Assembly: GCA_007126375.1 (NCBI GenBank) | Contig: SLBI01000178.1 | Location: 1-32,109, forward strand | Source: Paracoccaceae bacterium | Lineage (GTDB): Bacteria; Pseudomonadota; Alphaproteobacteria; Rhodobacterales; Rhodobacteraceae | DNA length: 32,109 nt | Reading direction: 5' to 3' | Part shown: positions 18,333 through 27,799 of the stretch, in pieces | Layout of the letters: each line of letters begins with the position of its first letter | Numbering within the stretch: the stretch's first letter is position 1 | Position numbers and translations under genes: made by a program | The notes under the pieces: generated by a model | What the model saw: the letters and a program-made list of their open reading frames with translations, nothing else | What the model was told of the DNA's origin: nothing | Database searches by the model: none

Positions 18333-19361
18333 ATGAGCCGCAAGGTCGCCATCCTGGGCGCCTCCGGATACACCGGCGCCGAGCTTGTGAGGATCATCGC
18401 CACGCATCCGACGATGGACATCGTCGGGCTTTCGGGCGAGCGCAAGGCGGGCATGGCGATGGCCGAGGTGTTCCCCCATCTCGCGCCGCTGGGCCTTCCG
18501 CGGCTGACGAAGATCGAGGACATGCGCTTCGACGAGGTCGAACTCGTCTTCTGCGCCCTGCCGCATGCCACCAGCCAGGCGGTGATCTCGACGCTGCCGC
18601 GCACTTTGCGTATCATTGATCTGTCGGCCGATTTCCGGTTGCGCGATCCGGCCAGCTACGCGACGTGGTACGGCAAGGCGCATGCCGCACCCGAACTGCA
18701 GGCCGAGGCAGTCTACGGGCTGACCGAGTTCTATCGCAACGACATCGAGGCGGCGCGGCTGGTGGCCGGCACCGGCTGCAACGCTGCGGCCGGCATCTAT
18801 GGCATCCGCCCGCTGCTGGAAGCCAAGGTGATCGACCCCGACCGGATCGTCATCGATCTCAAGGCCGGAGTGTCGGGCGCAGGGCGGACATTGCGCGAGA
18901 ATCTGCTGCACGCCGAACTGTCGGAGGGCACGCATCCCTACGCGGTGGGCGGCACACACCGGCATCTGGGCGAATTCGATCAGGAGTTCGCCAAGGTCGC
19001 CGGCCGGCCGGTCCAGGTGCAGTTCACCCCGCATCTGACGCCGATGAACCGCGGGGTTCTCGCCTCGATCTATGTCGATGGCGATCCTGTGGCCGTGCAT
19101 GCCGCACTCTCGCAGAGATATGATCTCGAGTTCTTCATCCATGTGCTGCCTTTTGGCGCAGTCCCCTCCACAAGGCATGTGCGCGGGTCCAATTATGTGC
19201 ATATCGGGGTGGTCGGCGACCGCATGCCCGGACGCGCCGTGGTGATGGTCGTGCTCGACAATCTCACCAAGGGCTCATCGGGGCAGGCGGTGCAGAACGC
19301 CAACCTGATGCTTGGCGCGGAAGAAACCGCGGGGCTGACGCTGCCGCCGGTGTTTCCCTGA
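18333..19361 (+). CDS. argC: N-acetyl-gamma-glutamyl-phosphate reductase
   Basis: [82 protein letters not shown]. Confidence 0.97.
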   Translation: MSRKVAILGASGYTGAELVRIIATHPTMDIVGLSGERKAGMAMAEVFPHLAPLGLPRLTKIEDMRFDEVELVFCALPHATSQAVISTLPRTLRIIDLSADFRLRDPASYATWYGKAHAAPELQAEAVYGLTEFYRNDIEAARLVAGTGCNAAAGIYGIRPLLEAKVIDPDRIVIDLKAGVSGAGRTLRENLLHAELSEGTHPYAVGGTHRHLGEFDQEFAKVAGRPVQVQFTPHLTPMNRGVLASIYVDGDPVAVHAALSQRYDLEFFIHVLPFGAVPSTRHVRGSNYVHIGVVGDRMPGRAVVMVVLDNLTKGSSGQAVQNANLMLGAEETAGLTLPPVFP

Positions 19362-19377
19362 GAGGCGCGGTGAGGAT

Positions 19378-19869
19378 ATGATGAAGAACCTCAAGAAAAG
19401 GCGGCGCATCCAGATCGTCGTGCTGGCCGCGGTGGCGCTGGCGCTGTCCACGGCGCTGATCGGCTATGCCATGCGCGACGGCATCAACTTCTTCCGCTCG
19501 CCGTCCGAGATTCTCGCGGCGCCGCCGCCCGAAACCGAGGTGTTCCGCATCGGCGGGTTGGTGGCGCCCGGCAGCATCATGCGCGGGCAGGGCTACGAGG
19601 TTCGCTTCATCGTGACCGACGGCGGTGCCGAGGTGCCGGTGGTCTATGCCGGCGTATTGCCCGATCTCTTTTCCGAGGGGGAAGGGATGGTGGGCACGGG
19701 CCGGTTCGTCGATGGCGTGTTCCGTGCCCATGAGATCCTCGCCAAGCATGACGAGACCTACATGCCACGCGAAGTGGCCGACGCCCTGAAGCGCCAGGGC
19801 CACTGGATGGATGATGGCCTGGGCTACGGCACGGACGCCGGCGAGGCCGCGCCGCCCGGCGGATACTGA
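19378..19869 (+). CDS. ccmE: Cytochrome c maturation protein CcmE
   Basis: N-terminal TM, RIGGLVAPGSIMRG, VVYAGVLPDLFSEGEGMVGTGRFVDGVFRAHEILAKHDETYMP (heme-binding HDxxY). Confidence 0.96.
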   Translation: MMKNLKKRRRIQIVVLAAVALALSTALIGYAMRDGINFFRSPSEILAAPPPETEVFRIGGLVAPGSIMRGQGYEVRFIVTDGGAEVPVVYAGVLPDLFSEGEGMVGTGRFVDGVFRAHEILAKHDETYMPREVADALKRQGHWMDDGLGYGTDAGEAAPPGGY

Positions 19870-19925
19870 GTCCGGCCGTTTCCGAACCGCCCGGATGCCG
19901 GGCGGCCCGGTTTCCGATCGCCCCG

Positions 19926-20132
19926 TCAGCGTGAGCGACGTTCCTGGGCGGCTTCCCAGTCGCTCAGCATCTCCGCGGTATCGTGGTCGAGGCCGGGATG
20001 CGCGCAGGGCGACAGCAGGCGACGGCGCGCAAGGTCTGGTGCCCAGATATCTTCCCCGGCCTGCACGATGGGCGGGCGTGTGGTCTGGCCGCTTGCGCCG
20101 TAGTCAGCGTGCGTACTGTTCATGCCCTGCAT
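19926..20132 (-). CDS. Small hypothetical protein
   Basis: ORF with candidate starts MQGMNSTHADYGASG...; GGGGG upstream; located antisense between ccmE and ccmF. Confidence 0.4.
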   Translation of the reverse strand: MQGMNSTHADYGASGQTTRPPIVQAGEDIWAPDLARRRLLSPCAHPGLDHDTAEMLSDWEAAQERRSR

Positions 20133-20340
20133 CGGATCAACCCCCGCAAATACCCCGCACCCTCCGTGCGATACCTCAACTTTAACGTGAATTGTCGCAA
20201 TCCCGAAACGGTTTTGCGGCACGGCTGCGTGATCGGCGGCAATGGGCCGACGCGGTTGTGATCGGTCGAGGTCCGCGTCTGGCGCGACATCCGGGCGCAA
20301 GGTCTTGGCGCTTGGCTATCGGCGGGATACTGTGACGGTC

Positions 20341-22317
20341 ATGATCGTAGAGCTCGGCCATTTCGCCCTCGTCCTTGCCTTCGCCGTCGCCCTGGTGCAG
20401 GCGGTCGTTCCGCTTGTCGGCGCCCAGCGCGGCTGGTTGCCGTGGATGCGGGCGTCCCTGCCGATGGCCAACGCCCAGTTCGTGCTGATAGCCCTGTCTT
20501 TCGCCGCGCTGACCTGGGCCTTCATCGTTTCCGATTTCTCCGTGGCGCTGGTCGTCGCCAACTCGCACACTGCCAAGCCCTTGATCTACAAGATTTCCGG
20601 CGTCTGGGGCAACCATGAAGGCTCGATGCTGCTCTGGGTGCTGATCCTGACGCTTTTCGGTGCCTGCGCCGCCTGGTTCGGCGCCAATCTGCGAGAGAGT
20701 TTTCGGGCACGGGTGCTGGCGGTCCAGTCGGCGATCACCGCGGCCTTCATGGCGTTCACCATCTTCACCTCCAACCCCTTCGATCGCATGGCGATTCCGC
20801 CGCTGGAGGGGCAGGATCTGAATCCGCTGCTGCAGGATCCGGGCCTCGCCTTTCACCCGCCGTTCCTCTATCTGGGGTACGTCGGGCTCAGCATGGCTTT
20901 CTCCTTCGCCGTCGCCGCCCTGATCGAGGGCCGGGTGGACGCCGCCTGGGGCCGCTGGGTTCGACCCTGGACGCTGGCGGCATGGGTGTTTCTCACCATC
21001 GGCATCGGCCTCGGCTCGTGGTGGGCCTATTACGAGCTTGGCTGGGGCGGCTTCTGGTTCTGGGATCCGGTCGAGAACGCCTCGCTGATGCCCTGGCTGT
21101 TCGCCGCGGCACTGTTGCATTCGGCGATCGTGGTCGAAAAGCGCGAGGCGCTGAAGAGCTGGACCATCCTGCTCGCCATCCTCGCCTTCGGCTTCTCGCT
21201 GATCGGCACCTTCATCGTGCGCTCCGGGCTGCTGACCTCCGTCCATGCCTTCGCGATGGATCCGGATCGCGGGGTGTTCATCCTGCTGATCCTCGCCTTC
21301 TTCATGGGCGGCGCGCTGACACTCTTTGCCCTGCGCGCGGGCGCGATGGAGGCGAAGGGTGTGTTCTCCACCGTCAGTCGGGAATCGGCGCTTGTGCTCA
21401 ACAATGTGCTGCTGGCGGTGTCATCCTTCGTGGTGTTCGTCGGAACGATGTGGCCGCTGGTGGCCGAGATGCTGTTCGACCGGGTGCTGTCGGTCGGCCC
21501 GCCCTTCTTCAACATCGCCTTCTCGCCTTTCTTCGTGGCACTCGCCGCGATCCTTCCCGTCGGCGCGATGCTGCCGTGGAAGCGTGGTGATCTCGCACGT
21601 GCGGCGCAGCCGCTGTGGGGGCTGCTCGCGTTGTCGGTGGCGGCTGGCGCGTTGGTCTGGGCGATGCAGACCGGACGCTCGGCACTCGGGCCGGTCGGGG
21701 TGATTCTCGGCGTCTGGGTGGTGCTGGGGGCGGCAGCCGATCTCTGGGCGCGCACGGGGCGCGGGGCGATGGCGGGACGCTTCGCTCGGCTGGCGCGGCT
21801 GCCCCGGGCGGACTGGGGCAAGGCCACGGCCCATTCGGGGCTGGGCATCACCGTCTTTGCCGTCGCCGGGCTGATGGCCTGGCAGACCGAGGACATCCGT
21901 GTGGCGCAGGTGGGCGAAAGCTACGATTTCGGCCGCTACGAGATCACTCTTCAGGACGTGCGTCGGGTGGAGGGGCCGAACTACCTCTCCACCATGGCCT
22001 TTCTTGAGGTGCAGCGCGACGGCCGTTCGTTTGCCATGATCACGCCCGAGCGGCGGTTCTATCCGGCCGCGGGGATGCCCACGACGGAGGCCGGCATCCA
22101 CTACGGCTTCTGGCGCGACCTCTACCTCGTTCTGGGCGATGCGCAGGACGGTGGCGGCTGGGCGATCCGCAGCCACCACAAGCCGTTCGCCAACTGGCTT
22201 TGGGCAGGCTGCATCATAATGGCTCTGGGCGGCGCGCTCAGCCTTTCGGACCGCCGTTACCGCATCGCCGCCGGCGCCCGGCGGGCCGCACCCGGCGGTG
22301 CGGTGCCGGCCGAATGA
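20341..22317 (+). CDS. ccmF: Heme lyase CcmF/NrfE family subunit
   Basis: ISGVWGNHEGSMLLWVLIL, GIGLGSWWAYYELGWGGFWFWDPVENASLMPWL (WWD motif), many TM segments. Confidence 0.97.
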   Translation: MIVELGHFALVLAFAVALVQAVVPLVGAQRGWLPWMRASLPMANAQFVLIALSFAALTWAFIVSDFSVALVVANSHTAKPLIYKISGVWGNHEGSMLLWVLILTLFGACAAWFGANLRESFRARVLAVQSAITAAFMAFTIFTSNPFDRMAIPPLEGQDLNPLLQDPGLAFHPPFLYLGYVGLSMAFSFAVAALIEGRVDAAWGRWVRPWTLAAWVFLTIGIGLGSWWAYYELGWGGFWFWDPVENASLMPWLFAAALLHSAIVVEKREALKSWTILLAILAFGFSLIGTFIVRSGLLTSVHAFAMDPDRGVFILLILAFFMGGALTLFALRAGAMEAKGVFSTVSRESALVLNNVLLAVSSFVVFVGTMWPLVAEMLFDRVLSVGPPFFNIAFSPFFVALAAILPVGAMLPWKRGDLARAAQPLWGLLALSVAAGALVWAMQTGRSALGPVGVILGVWVVLGAAADLWARTGRGAMAGRFARLARLPRADWGKATAHSGLGITVFAVAGLMAWQTEDIRVAQVGESYDFGRYEITLQDVRRVEGPNYLSTMAFLEVQRDGRSFAMITPERRFYPAAGMPTTEAGIHYGFWRDLYLVLGDAQDGGGWAIRSHHKPFANWLWAGCIIMALGGALSLSDRRYRIAAGARRAAPGGAVPAE

Positions 22318-22790
22318 CCGGCCTGCGTCGCCTCCCGGTCGTGCTCGGTCTGGCGCTGGCACTGTGGGCCGCGCCAGGTCTGGCCGGGCCTCAGCCGGAT
22401 GAAATCCTCGACGATCCTGCGCTCGAGACACGCGCGCGCGTCATCAGTCAGGAGCTTCGTTGCGTCGTCTGCCGCAACGAATCGATCGACGATTCCAACG
22501 CGCCACTGGCGCGGGACATGCGCCTTCTCGTGCGCGAGCGGCTGCTGGAGGGCGACGATGATGCCGCGGTGATGGACTATATCGTCGCGCGCTACGGCGA
22601 ATTCGTGCTGCTGCGGCCGCGGGTCGCAGGGGCGAACCTGATCCTCTGGATCGCAGCGCCGGCGATGTTCCTGCTCGCGCTTGGCGCAGCGCTGGTCTAT
22701 CTGCGGCGGCGTCAAGGTGCGTCAGAGGCCGTGACGCCAGGACTCTCGCCCGATGAGGAAGCTCGGCTGAAGGAACTCCTGCGCGACTGA
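22314..22790 (+). CDS. ccmH: Cytochrome c-type biogenesis protein CcmH
   Basis: Signal peptide, ISQELRCVVCRNESIDDSNAPLARDMR (RCxxC), C-terminal TM; ATGA overlap with ccmF. Confidence 0.96.
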   Translation: MTGLRRLPVVLGLALALWAAPGLAGPQPDEILDDPALETRARVISQELRCVVCRNESIDDSNAPLARDMRLLVRERLLEGDDDAAVMDYIVARYGEFVLLRPRVAGANLILWIAAPAMFLLALGAALVYLRRRQGASEAVTPGLSPDEEARLKELLRD

Positions 22791-22834
22791 TCGCACAGGA
22801 CCGGCGTCGCGGCAGGGCAATTGGGAGCAAGGGC

Positions 22835-23632
22835 ATGGACTATCGCACCATCCGCGTGACCCGGTCGGGCGGGGTGGCCACCATCACCCTTGACCGACCC
22901 GAGGTGATGAACGCGCTGAACGGTCTGATGCGGGCAGAGCTGCGCGATGCCGTATCGCAGATTGCCCCCTCGGCGGAGGGGGCGGAACCGACGGCACGGG
23001 TTCTGGTGATCACCGGCGCCGGGCGCGCGTTCTGCTCGGGTCAGGATCTGGGCGACCGGGCGAATGTCGCGACGGTCAACCTGGACCAGGTGCTGCGCGA
23101 CGAATACCACCCGCTGCTGATGGCCATTTCGGACAGTCCCGTGCCGGTGATCGCGGCGGTGAACGGCACCGCTGCCGGGGCGGGGGCGAGCCTCGCGCTG
23201 GCTTGCGATGTGGTGATCGCAGCCGAGAGCGCCCGCTTCGTCCAGGCCTTTGCGCGGATCGGTCTCATGCCGGATGCCGGGGGCTGCTGGTTCCTGCCGC
23301 GGCTGGTCGGACCGGCGCGGGCGCTGGGCGCCGCACTGTTTGCCGAGGCCGTAACCGCGCGCGATGCCGCGGACTGGGGCATGATCTGGGAGGCGGTGCC
23401 CGACGCCGACTTCACCGGTCGGGTCGAGGCTCGTGCCGCAGCGCTGGCGGACGGGCCGACCGTCGCCTACCGGCATATCCGGGCTGCCATGCGCAACGCC
23501 TGGACACAGGATCTCGAAACCCACGTGGGCGAGGAGGCGCGGCGCCAGGGCGCCTGCGGCCAGACCCGTGATTTTCGCGAGGGGGTGCTCGCCTTCACGG
23601 AAAAGCGCCCACCGGTGTTCGAGGGACGCTGA
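22835..23632 (+). CDS. Enoyl-CoA hydratase/isomerase family protein (PaaG-like)
   Basis: ATITLDRPEVMNALNGLMRAEL, VLVITGAGRAFCSGQDLGDR, NGTAAGAGASLALACDVVIAAESARF. Confidence 0.92.
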   Translation: MDYRTIRVTRSGGVATITLDRPEVMNALNGLMRAELRDAVSQIAPSAEGAEPTARVLVITGAGRAFCSGQDLGDRANVATVNLDQVLRDEYHPLLMAISDSPVPVIAAVNGTAAGAGASLALACDVVIAAESARFVQAFARIGLMPDAGGCWFLPRLVGPARALGAALFAEAVTARDAADWGMIWEAVPDADFTGRVEARAAALADGPTVAYRHIRAAMRNAWTQDLETHVGEEARRQGACGQTRDFREGVLAFTEKRPPVFEGR

Positions 23633-23687
23633 CACCCGACTCGGCGGATCGGTATTTGGCGGGGCCAACCCGAAGCGTGCAGTCCCG

Positions 23688-23718
23688 GCGCGGCCGGCCC
23701 GGTCGGACCGGGCCGCGC
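23688..23718. terminator. Strong GC hairpin between convergent paaG-like and ndk genes
   Basis: GCGCGGCC (23688-23695) / GGCCGCGC (23711-23718) with inner complementarity (CGGT/ACCG); no T tract, so terminator function is presumed. Confidence 0.5.
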
Positions 23719-23726
23719 AGGGCCGT

Positions 23727-24149
23727 TCAGCCGACGATTTCGAGACCGGCGAAGAAGAACGCGATCTCGGCGGCCGCGGTTTCGGCCGCGTCCGAGCCGT
23801 GCACCGAGTTCTCGCCCACCGACTGGGCGAACTCCGCGCGGATCGTGCCGGGCGCGGCGTCGGCGGGGTTGGTCGCGCCCATCACCTCGCGGTTCCTGGC
23901 GATGGCGCTTTCGCCCTCAAGCACCTGCACCACCACCGGTGCCGAGGCCATGAAGGTGACGAGTTCGTCGTAGAACGGCCGCTCACGGTGCACGGCGTAG
24001 AATTCGCCGGCCTGCGCCTTGGTGAGATGCATCCGCTTCTGGGCAACGATGCGCAGCCCCGCCTCTTCGAACTTGGCGTTGATGCGGCCGGTGAGATTGC
24101 GCGCGGTTGCGTCCGGCTTGATGATGGAAAGCGTGCGTTCGATGGCCAT
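23727..24149 (-). CDS. ndk: Nucleoside-diphosphate kinase
   Basis: [60 protein letters not shown]; 140 aa. Confidence 0.98.
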   Translation of the reverse strand: MAIERTLSIIKPDATARNLTGRINAKFEEAGLRIVAQKRMHLTKAQAGEFYAVHRERPFYDELVTFMASAPVVVQVLEGESAIARNREVMGATNPADAAPGTIRAEFAQSVGENSVHGSDAAETAAAEIAFFFAGLEIVG

Positions 24150-24310
24150 GGTCCTGCCTCTGGTGCAAAAGAGGCGGCCTGCGCCGCCCCGGAGGAAATC
24201 CGCGGTGCTGGTAGCACGCTCCCTGTAGCTTGAAAACCCGGCCGTGGCGCACCGCTGTCGCGCTGCGCCCATGATTGACGCCGGCGGCGCTTCGCGGCAG
24301 GGGAGGGCCC

Positions 24311-26167
24311 ATGCTCGTCATTTCCGATCTCAGCTTCTCGGTTGCCGGACAGCCGCTCTTTCAGGGCGCCAGCGCCACCATCCCCGCCGGCCACAAGGTC
24401 GGGCTGGTCGGGCGCAACGGCGCAGGCAAGACCACGTTGTTCCGCCTGATCCGGGGCGAACTGGTGCCCGAAGGTGGCGCAATCTCCCTGCCGCCGCGGG
24501 CGCGGATCGGCGGGGTGGCACAAGAGGTGCCATCGTCCGGGGTGTCGCTGCTCGATACCGTGCTGGCGGCGGATGCCGAGCGGGCCGCCCTGATGGCCGA
24601 GGCGGAGGTCGCGGATGACGCCCACCGCATCGCCGAGGTGCAGACCCGGCTGGCCGATATAGATGCCTGGTCGGCCGAGGCCCGGGCCTCGGCCATCCTG
24701 CGCGGGCTGGGCTTCGATACCGCAGCGCAGGCCCGGCCGTGCTCGGATTTTTCGGGCGGCTGGCGAATGCGGGTGGCGCTGGCAGGCGTGCTCTTTGCGC
24801 AGCCGGATCTGCTGCTGCTGGACGAGCCGACCAACTATCTCGATCTGGAGGGGGCGCTCTGGCTCGAGGCCTATCTGGCGCGATATCCGCACAGCGTTCT
24901 GGTGATCAGCCATGACCGCGGCCTGCTCAACCGCGCCGTCGGTCACATCCTGCATCTGGAAGACCGCAACCTGACGCTTTACGCAGGTGGCTACGACAGC
25001 TTCGCGCGGCTCCGGGCGGAACGCCGGGCGCTGCAGGCGGCCGAGGCCAAGAAGCAGGAAGCCCGGCGCGCGCATCTGCAGAAGTTCGTGGATCGCTTCC
25101 GCGCCCAGGCCACCAAGGCCACCCAGGCGCAGAGCCGGGTCAAGATGCTGGAGAAGATGGTGCCGATCAGCGCGCCCGAGGAGGCTGCGCGCGCCGTCTT
25201 CAGCTTCCCCGAGCCCGATGAACTGGCGCCGCCCATCGTCGCGCTGGACGGCGTCGCGGTGGGCTATGGCGGCCCGCCAGTGCTGCGCCGGCTGGCCCTT
25301 CGGATCGATCAGGACGACCGCATCGCATTGCTGGGCCGCAACGGCGAGGGCAAATCCACACTGGCGAAGCTGCTGGCCGGGAAGCTCGTGCCCGAGGCCG
25401 GGCGGCTCACGCGGGCCGCGAAGCTGCGGGTGGGGTATTTCGCGCAGCATCAGGTCGACGAACTGGTGGTGGGGGAAACCCCGCTGCAGCACCTGCAGCG
25501 CGCCCGTCCGGCCGAGGGGCAGGCGCGATTGCGCGCCCGGCTGGCGGGATTCGGGCTGATGGCGGATCAGGCCGAGACGCCGGTGGCGCAGCTCTCCGGC
25601 GGCCAGAAGGCACGGCTGTCGCTCCTTCTCGCTACGCTGGAGGCGCCGCATCTGCTGATCCTCGACGAGCCGACCAACCATCTGGACATCGAGAGCCGTG
25701 AGGCGTTGGTCGAGGCGCTGACGGGCTATGGCGGCGCGGTGATCCTGGTCAGCCACGACATGCATCTGCTGGGGCTGGTTGCTGACCGGCTCTGGCTGGT
25801 CTCGGGGGGGCATGTTGCCTCCTGGGACGGCGATCTGGAGCAATACCGACGGCATCTGCTTGCCGGTGAGGAGGGGCAGGCGGCGCCGGCGAAGCCGGCG
25901 AAGCGGGCCGTTCCCGGAGCCGACCGCGAGGCGCTTGCCGGTCTGAGGGCCGAAGTGCGGCGCTGCGAGGGGCGGATCGAGAAGCTGAACGCGATGCGCG
26001 ACCGGCTGGCCACGCGACTGGCCGACCCGGCGCTCTATCAGCCCGACCGGGTCGGTGAGGCGGCGGTCTGGCAGAAGAAATACGCCGAGGTGATGGAGGG
26101 GCTCGACAAGGCCGAGGAACTCTGGCTCATCGCGCAGGAGCGGCTGGACGCGGCCCAGGGCGGCTGA
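24311..26167 (+). CDS. ABC-F family ATP-binding cassette protein (two NBDs)
   Basis: [17 protein letters not shown] and [17 protein letters not shown] Walker [35 protein letters not shown] and [35 protein letters not shown]; no TM. Confidence 0.95.
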   Translation: MLVISDLSFSVAGQPLFQGASATIPAGHKVGLVGRNGAGKTTLFRLIRGELVPEGGAISLPPRARIGGVAQEVPSSGVSLLDTVLAADAERAALMAEAEVADDAHRIAEVQTRLADIDAWSAEARASAILRGLGFDTAAQARPCSDFSGGWRMRVALAGVLFAQPDLLLLDEPTNYLDLEGALWLEAYLARYPHSVLVISHDRGLLNRAVGHILHLEDRNLTLYAGGYDSFARLRAERRALQAAEAKKQEARRAHLQKFVDRFRAQATKATQAQSRVKMLEKMVPISAPEEAARAVFSFPEPDELAPPIVALDGVAVGYGGPPVLRRLALRIDQDDRIALLGRNGEGKSTLAKLLAGKLVPEAGRLTRAAKLRVGYFAQHQVDELVVGETPLQHLQRARPAEGQARLRARLAGFGLMADQAETPVAQLSGGQKARLSLLLATLEAPHLLILDEPTNHLDIESREALVEALTGYGGAVILVSHDMHLLGLVADRLWLVSGGHVASWDGDLEQYRRHLLAGEEGQAAPAKPAKRAVPGADREALAGLRAEVRRCEGRIEKLNAMRDRLATRLADPALYQPDRVGEAAVWQKKYAEVMEGLDKAEELWLIAQERLDAAQGG

Positions 26168-26168
26168 G

Positions 26169-26491
26169 ATGGGGGCGCTTTTCGCTCTCGATCCCGGGTT
26201 TCTGGCCGCAGTCTTCGTCACGCTCTTCGTGGTGATCGACCCGATCGGGTTGGCACCGATCTTCGTGGCGCTGACGCAGGGCGATTGGGCCGGGGTGGTG
26301 GCGGTGCATCTGGTGATGCTGGCCGTGGGGTGGCGATCTGTTTCGTCCTGTTCCTCGCCGCCGGCCTGATCGAGCGCGGGCTGGGCCGGATCGGCGCGCT
26401 GGTCGTCACGCGGTTGCTGGGCATGCTGCTCGCCGCTCTCTCGGTCCAGTTCGTCCTCGACGGAGCGCGCGCGCTGGGGCTGCTGGCCTGA
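26169..26491 (+). pseudogene. MarC/SnatA-family membrane protein, degenerate (internal deletion plus frameshift)
   Basis: Frame 1 MGALFALDPGFLAAVFVTLFVVIDPIGLAPIFVALTQG..., then another frame ...VAICFVLFLAAGLIERGLGRIGALVVTRLLGMLLAALSVQFVLDGARAL; the N- and C-terminal MarC signatures survive without the middle. Confidence 0.75.
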
Positions 26492-26557
26492 CGGGCGTTG
26501 GTGACGGGCTGGCGGCTTTGCTTGAAAAGCCCCATATCCTACCGCGGAGGACGGTGC

Positions 26558-27139
26558 ATGAGCGATCTGGAACTGGGGCGACTGATCTATCTGGTGCTTC
26601 TGGGCAGCGTGCTGCTGGCGTATCTGCTGATTGCCAACCGCGAGGGGCTGGGCACGACGCTGCGGCATGCGCTGTTATGGGGCCTGATATTCCTCGGTGT
26701 CGTGGTCGGGGCCATGCTCTGGCTCGATGTCCGCGACGGCCTGTTGCCCGGCCGGTCGGTCAGTTTCGGCGCGGGTGAGATGTCGCTGCCGCGCGGCCCG
26801 GGCGGGCATTACTATGCCACCCTGCAGGTGCATGGCGTTCCTGTCCGCTTCGTCATCGACACCGGCGCCACCGATGTGGTTCTGGCGCAGGCCGATGCCC
26901 GGCGGATCGGTCTCGATCCCGATCAGCTCGTCTATAGCGGCCGGGCGCGCACTGCCAACGGCCTGGTGCCGACTGCGCGGGTGACGCTGGACGAGGTGGC
27001 CTTCGGGGATTTCACCGACCGCGATGTGTCGGCCTGGGTGAACTCGGGCGAGATGGACATCTCGCTGCTGGGCATGAGCTATCTCGGCCGCTTCGAGCGC
27101 ATTGCCATCGAGGGCGGGCGCCTGGTGCTGACGCGCTGA
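26558..27139 (+). CDS. Clan AA (retropepsin-like) aspartic protease, TIGR02281-type
   Basis: N-terminal TM segments then HYYATLQVHGVPVRFVIDTGATDVVLAQADARRIG (DTGA active-site motif). Confidence 0.88.
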   Translation: MSDLELGRLIYLVLLGSVLLAYLLIANREGLGTTLRHALLWGLIFLGVVVGAMLWLDVRDGLLPGRSVSFGAGEMSLPRGPGGHYYATLQVHGVPVRFVIDTGATDVVLAQADARRIGLDPDQLVYSGRARTANGLVPTARVTLDEVAFGDFTDRDVSAWVNSGEMDISLLGMSYLGRFERIAIEGGRLVLTR

Positions 27140-27143
27140 ACGG

Positions 27144-27623
27144 CTATTCCGCCGCGGCGGTGGAGCGGGCACACCGCATCCCGATCGGGCCGGGCAGCGC
27201 GAGCACCGATTCGAGGCCGGCATTGCCCTCCACCAGATCGGCGACGGTCAGCGTATCGAGCGTGTCGTAGAAGGCCGCCACCGCGCGCGAGAGGGCGTCG
27301 CGCAGCCGACAGGCGGGCGAGAGCGGGCAGGCCGCCCGGCTGGTGGCGAAGCAGTCTGCCACCGGCACGCCGCCCTCGAAGGCGCGGGCGACGGTGCCGA
27401 CCCCGATCTGCTCCATCGGCCGGGCCAGGGTGAGCCCGCCGTTGCGGCCACGCAGCGTGGTCACGAAACCCTTGTGGGCAAGCCCGTTGATCACCTGCGC
27501 GAGATGGTTTTCCGAGACGTTGCAGCGTTCGGCCACTTCGTGCTTGCGCACGACACGGTCGGGATTGAGCGCACAGAACATCAGCGTGCGCAGGGCGAGG
27601 TCGGTCCGGGTGGTCAGACGCAT
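27144..27623 (-). CDS. Rrf2 family transcriptional regulator (NsrR-like)
   Basis: MRLTTRTDLALRTLMFCALNPDRVVRKHEVAERCNVSENHLAQVINGLAHKGFVTTLRGRNGGLTLARP; cysteine cluster DCFATSRAACPLSPACRL. Confidence 0.9.
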   Translation of the reverse strand: MRLTTRTDLALRTLMFCALNPDRVVRKHEVAERCNVSENHLAQVINGLAHKGFVTTLRGRNGGLTLARPMEQIGVGTVARAFEGGVPVADCFATSRAACPLSPACRLRDALSRAVAAFYDTLDTLTVADLVEGNAGLESVLALPGPIGMRCARSTAAAE

Positions 27624-27723
27624 GGGTCTCTCCGCTCTTGGGCGGGCTTCGGCGCCGGATTTCGGCGGATGCCCTGCTGGACGGGATCTTGACGTGAAAG
27701 TAAAGCCTGTTTCGGAATGCGAC

Positions 27724-27737
27724 TTGACCCTGATCAA
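27724..27737. promoter_or_regulatory. Putative FNR/FnrL-type binding site
   Basis: TTGAC-CCTG-ATCAA, matching the TTGAY-N4-ATCAA pattern, in the rrf2/rsmB-like divergent intergenic region. Confidence 0.6.
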
Positions 27738-27799
27738 TCCGCGCAACTTTTTGTCGCGACCCGTGTCGGGGCGGCCCTCCCGGCCGCATCGGTGCGCCG

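Noticed and set aside
20173-20193. ACCTCAACTTTAACGTGAATT as a SoxR/MerR-type operator
   Set aside because: Only one half-site resembles the CCTCAA..TTGAGG dyad; about 5 of 8 symmetric positions match, too weak to call.
26514-26531. GGCTTT-GCTTGA-AAAGCC hairpin before the retropepsin gene as a terminator
   Set aside because: Weak 6-bp stem with no T tract; lies too close to the start of the next gene to separate from chance.
23882-26668. 928-aa minus-strand ORF
   Set aside because: Shadow ORF antisense to ABC-F; composition (Arg/Gln/His-rich) is not protein-like, and its overlap with ndk is in a different frame.
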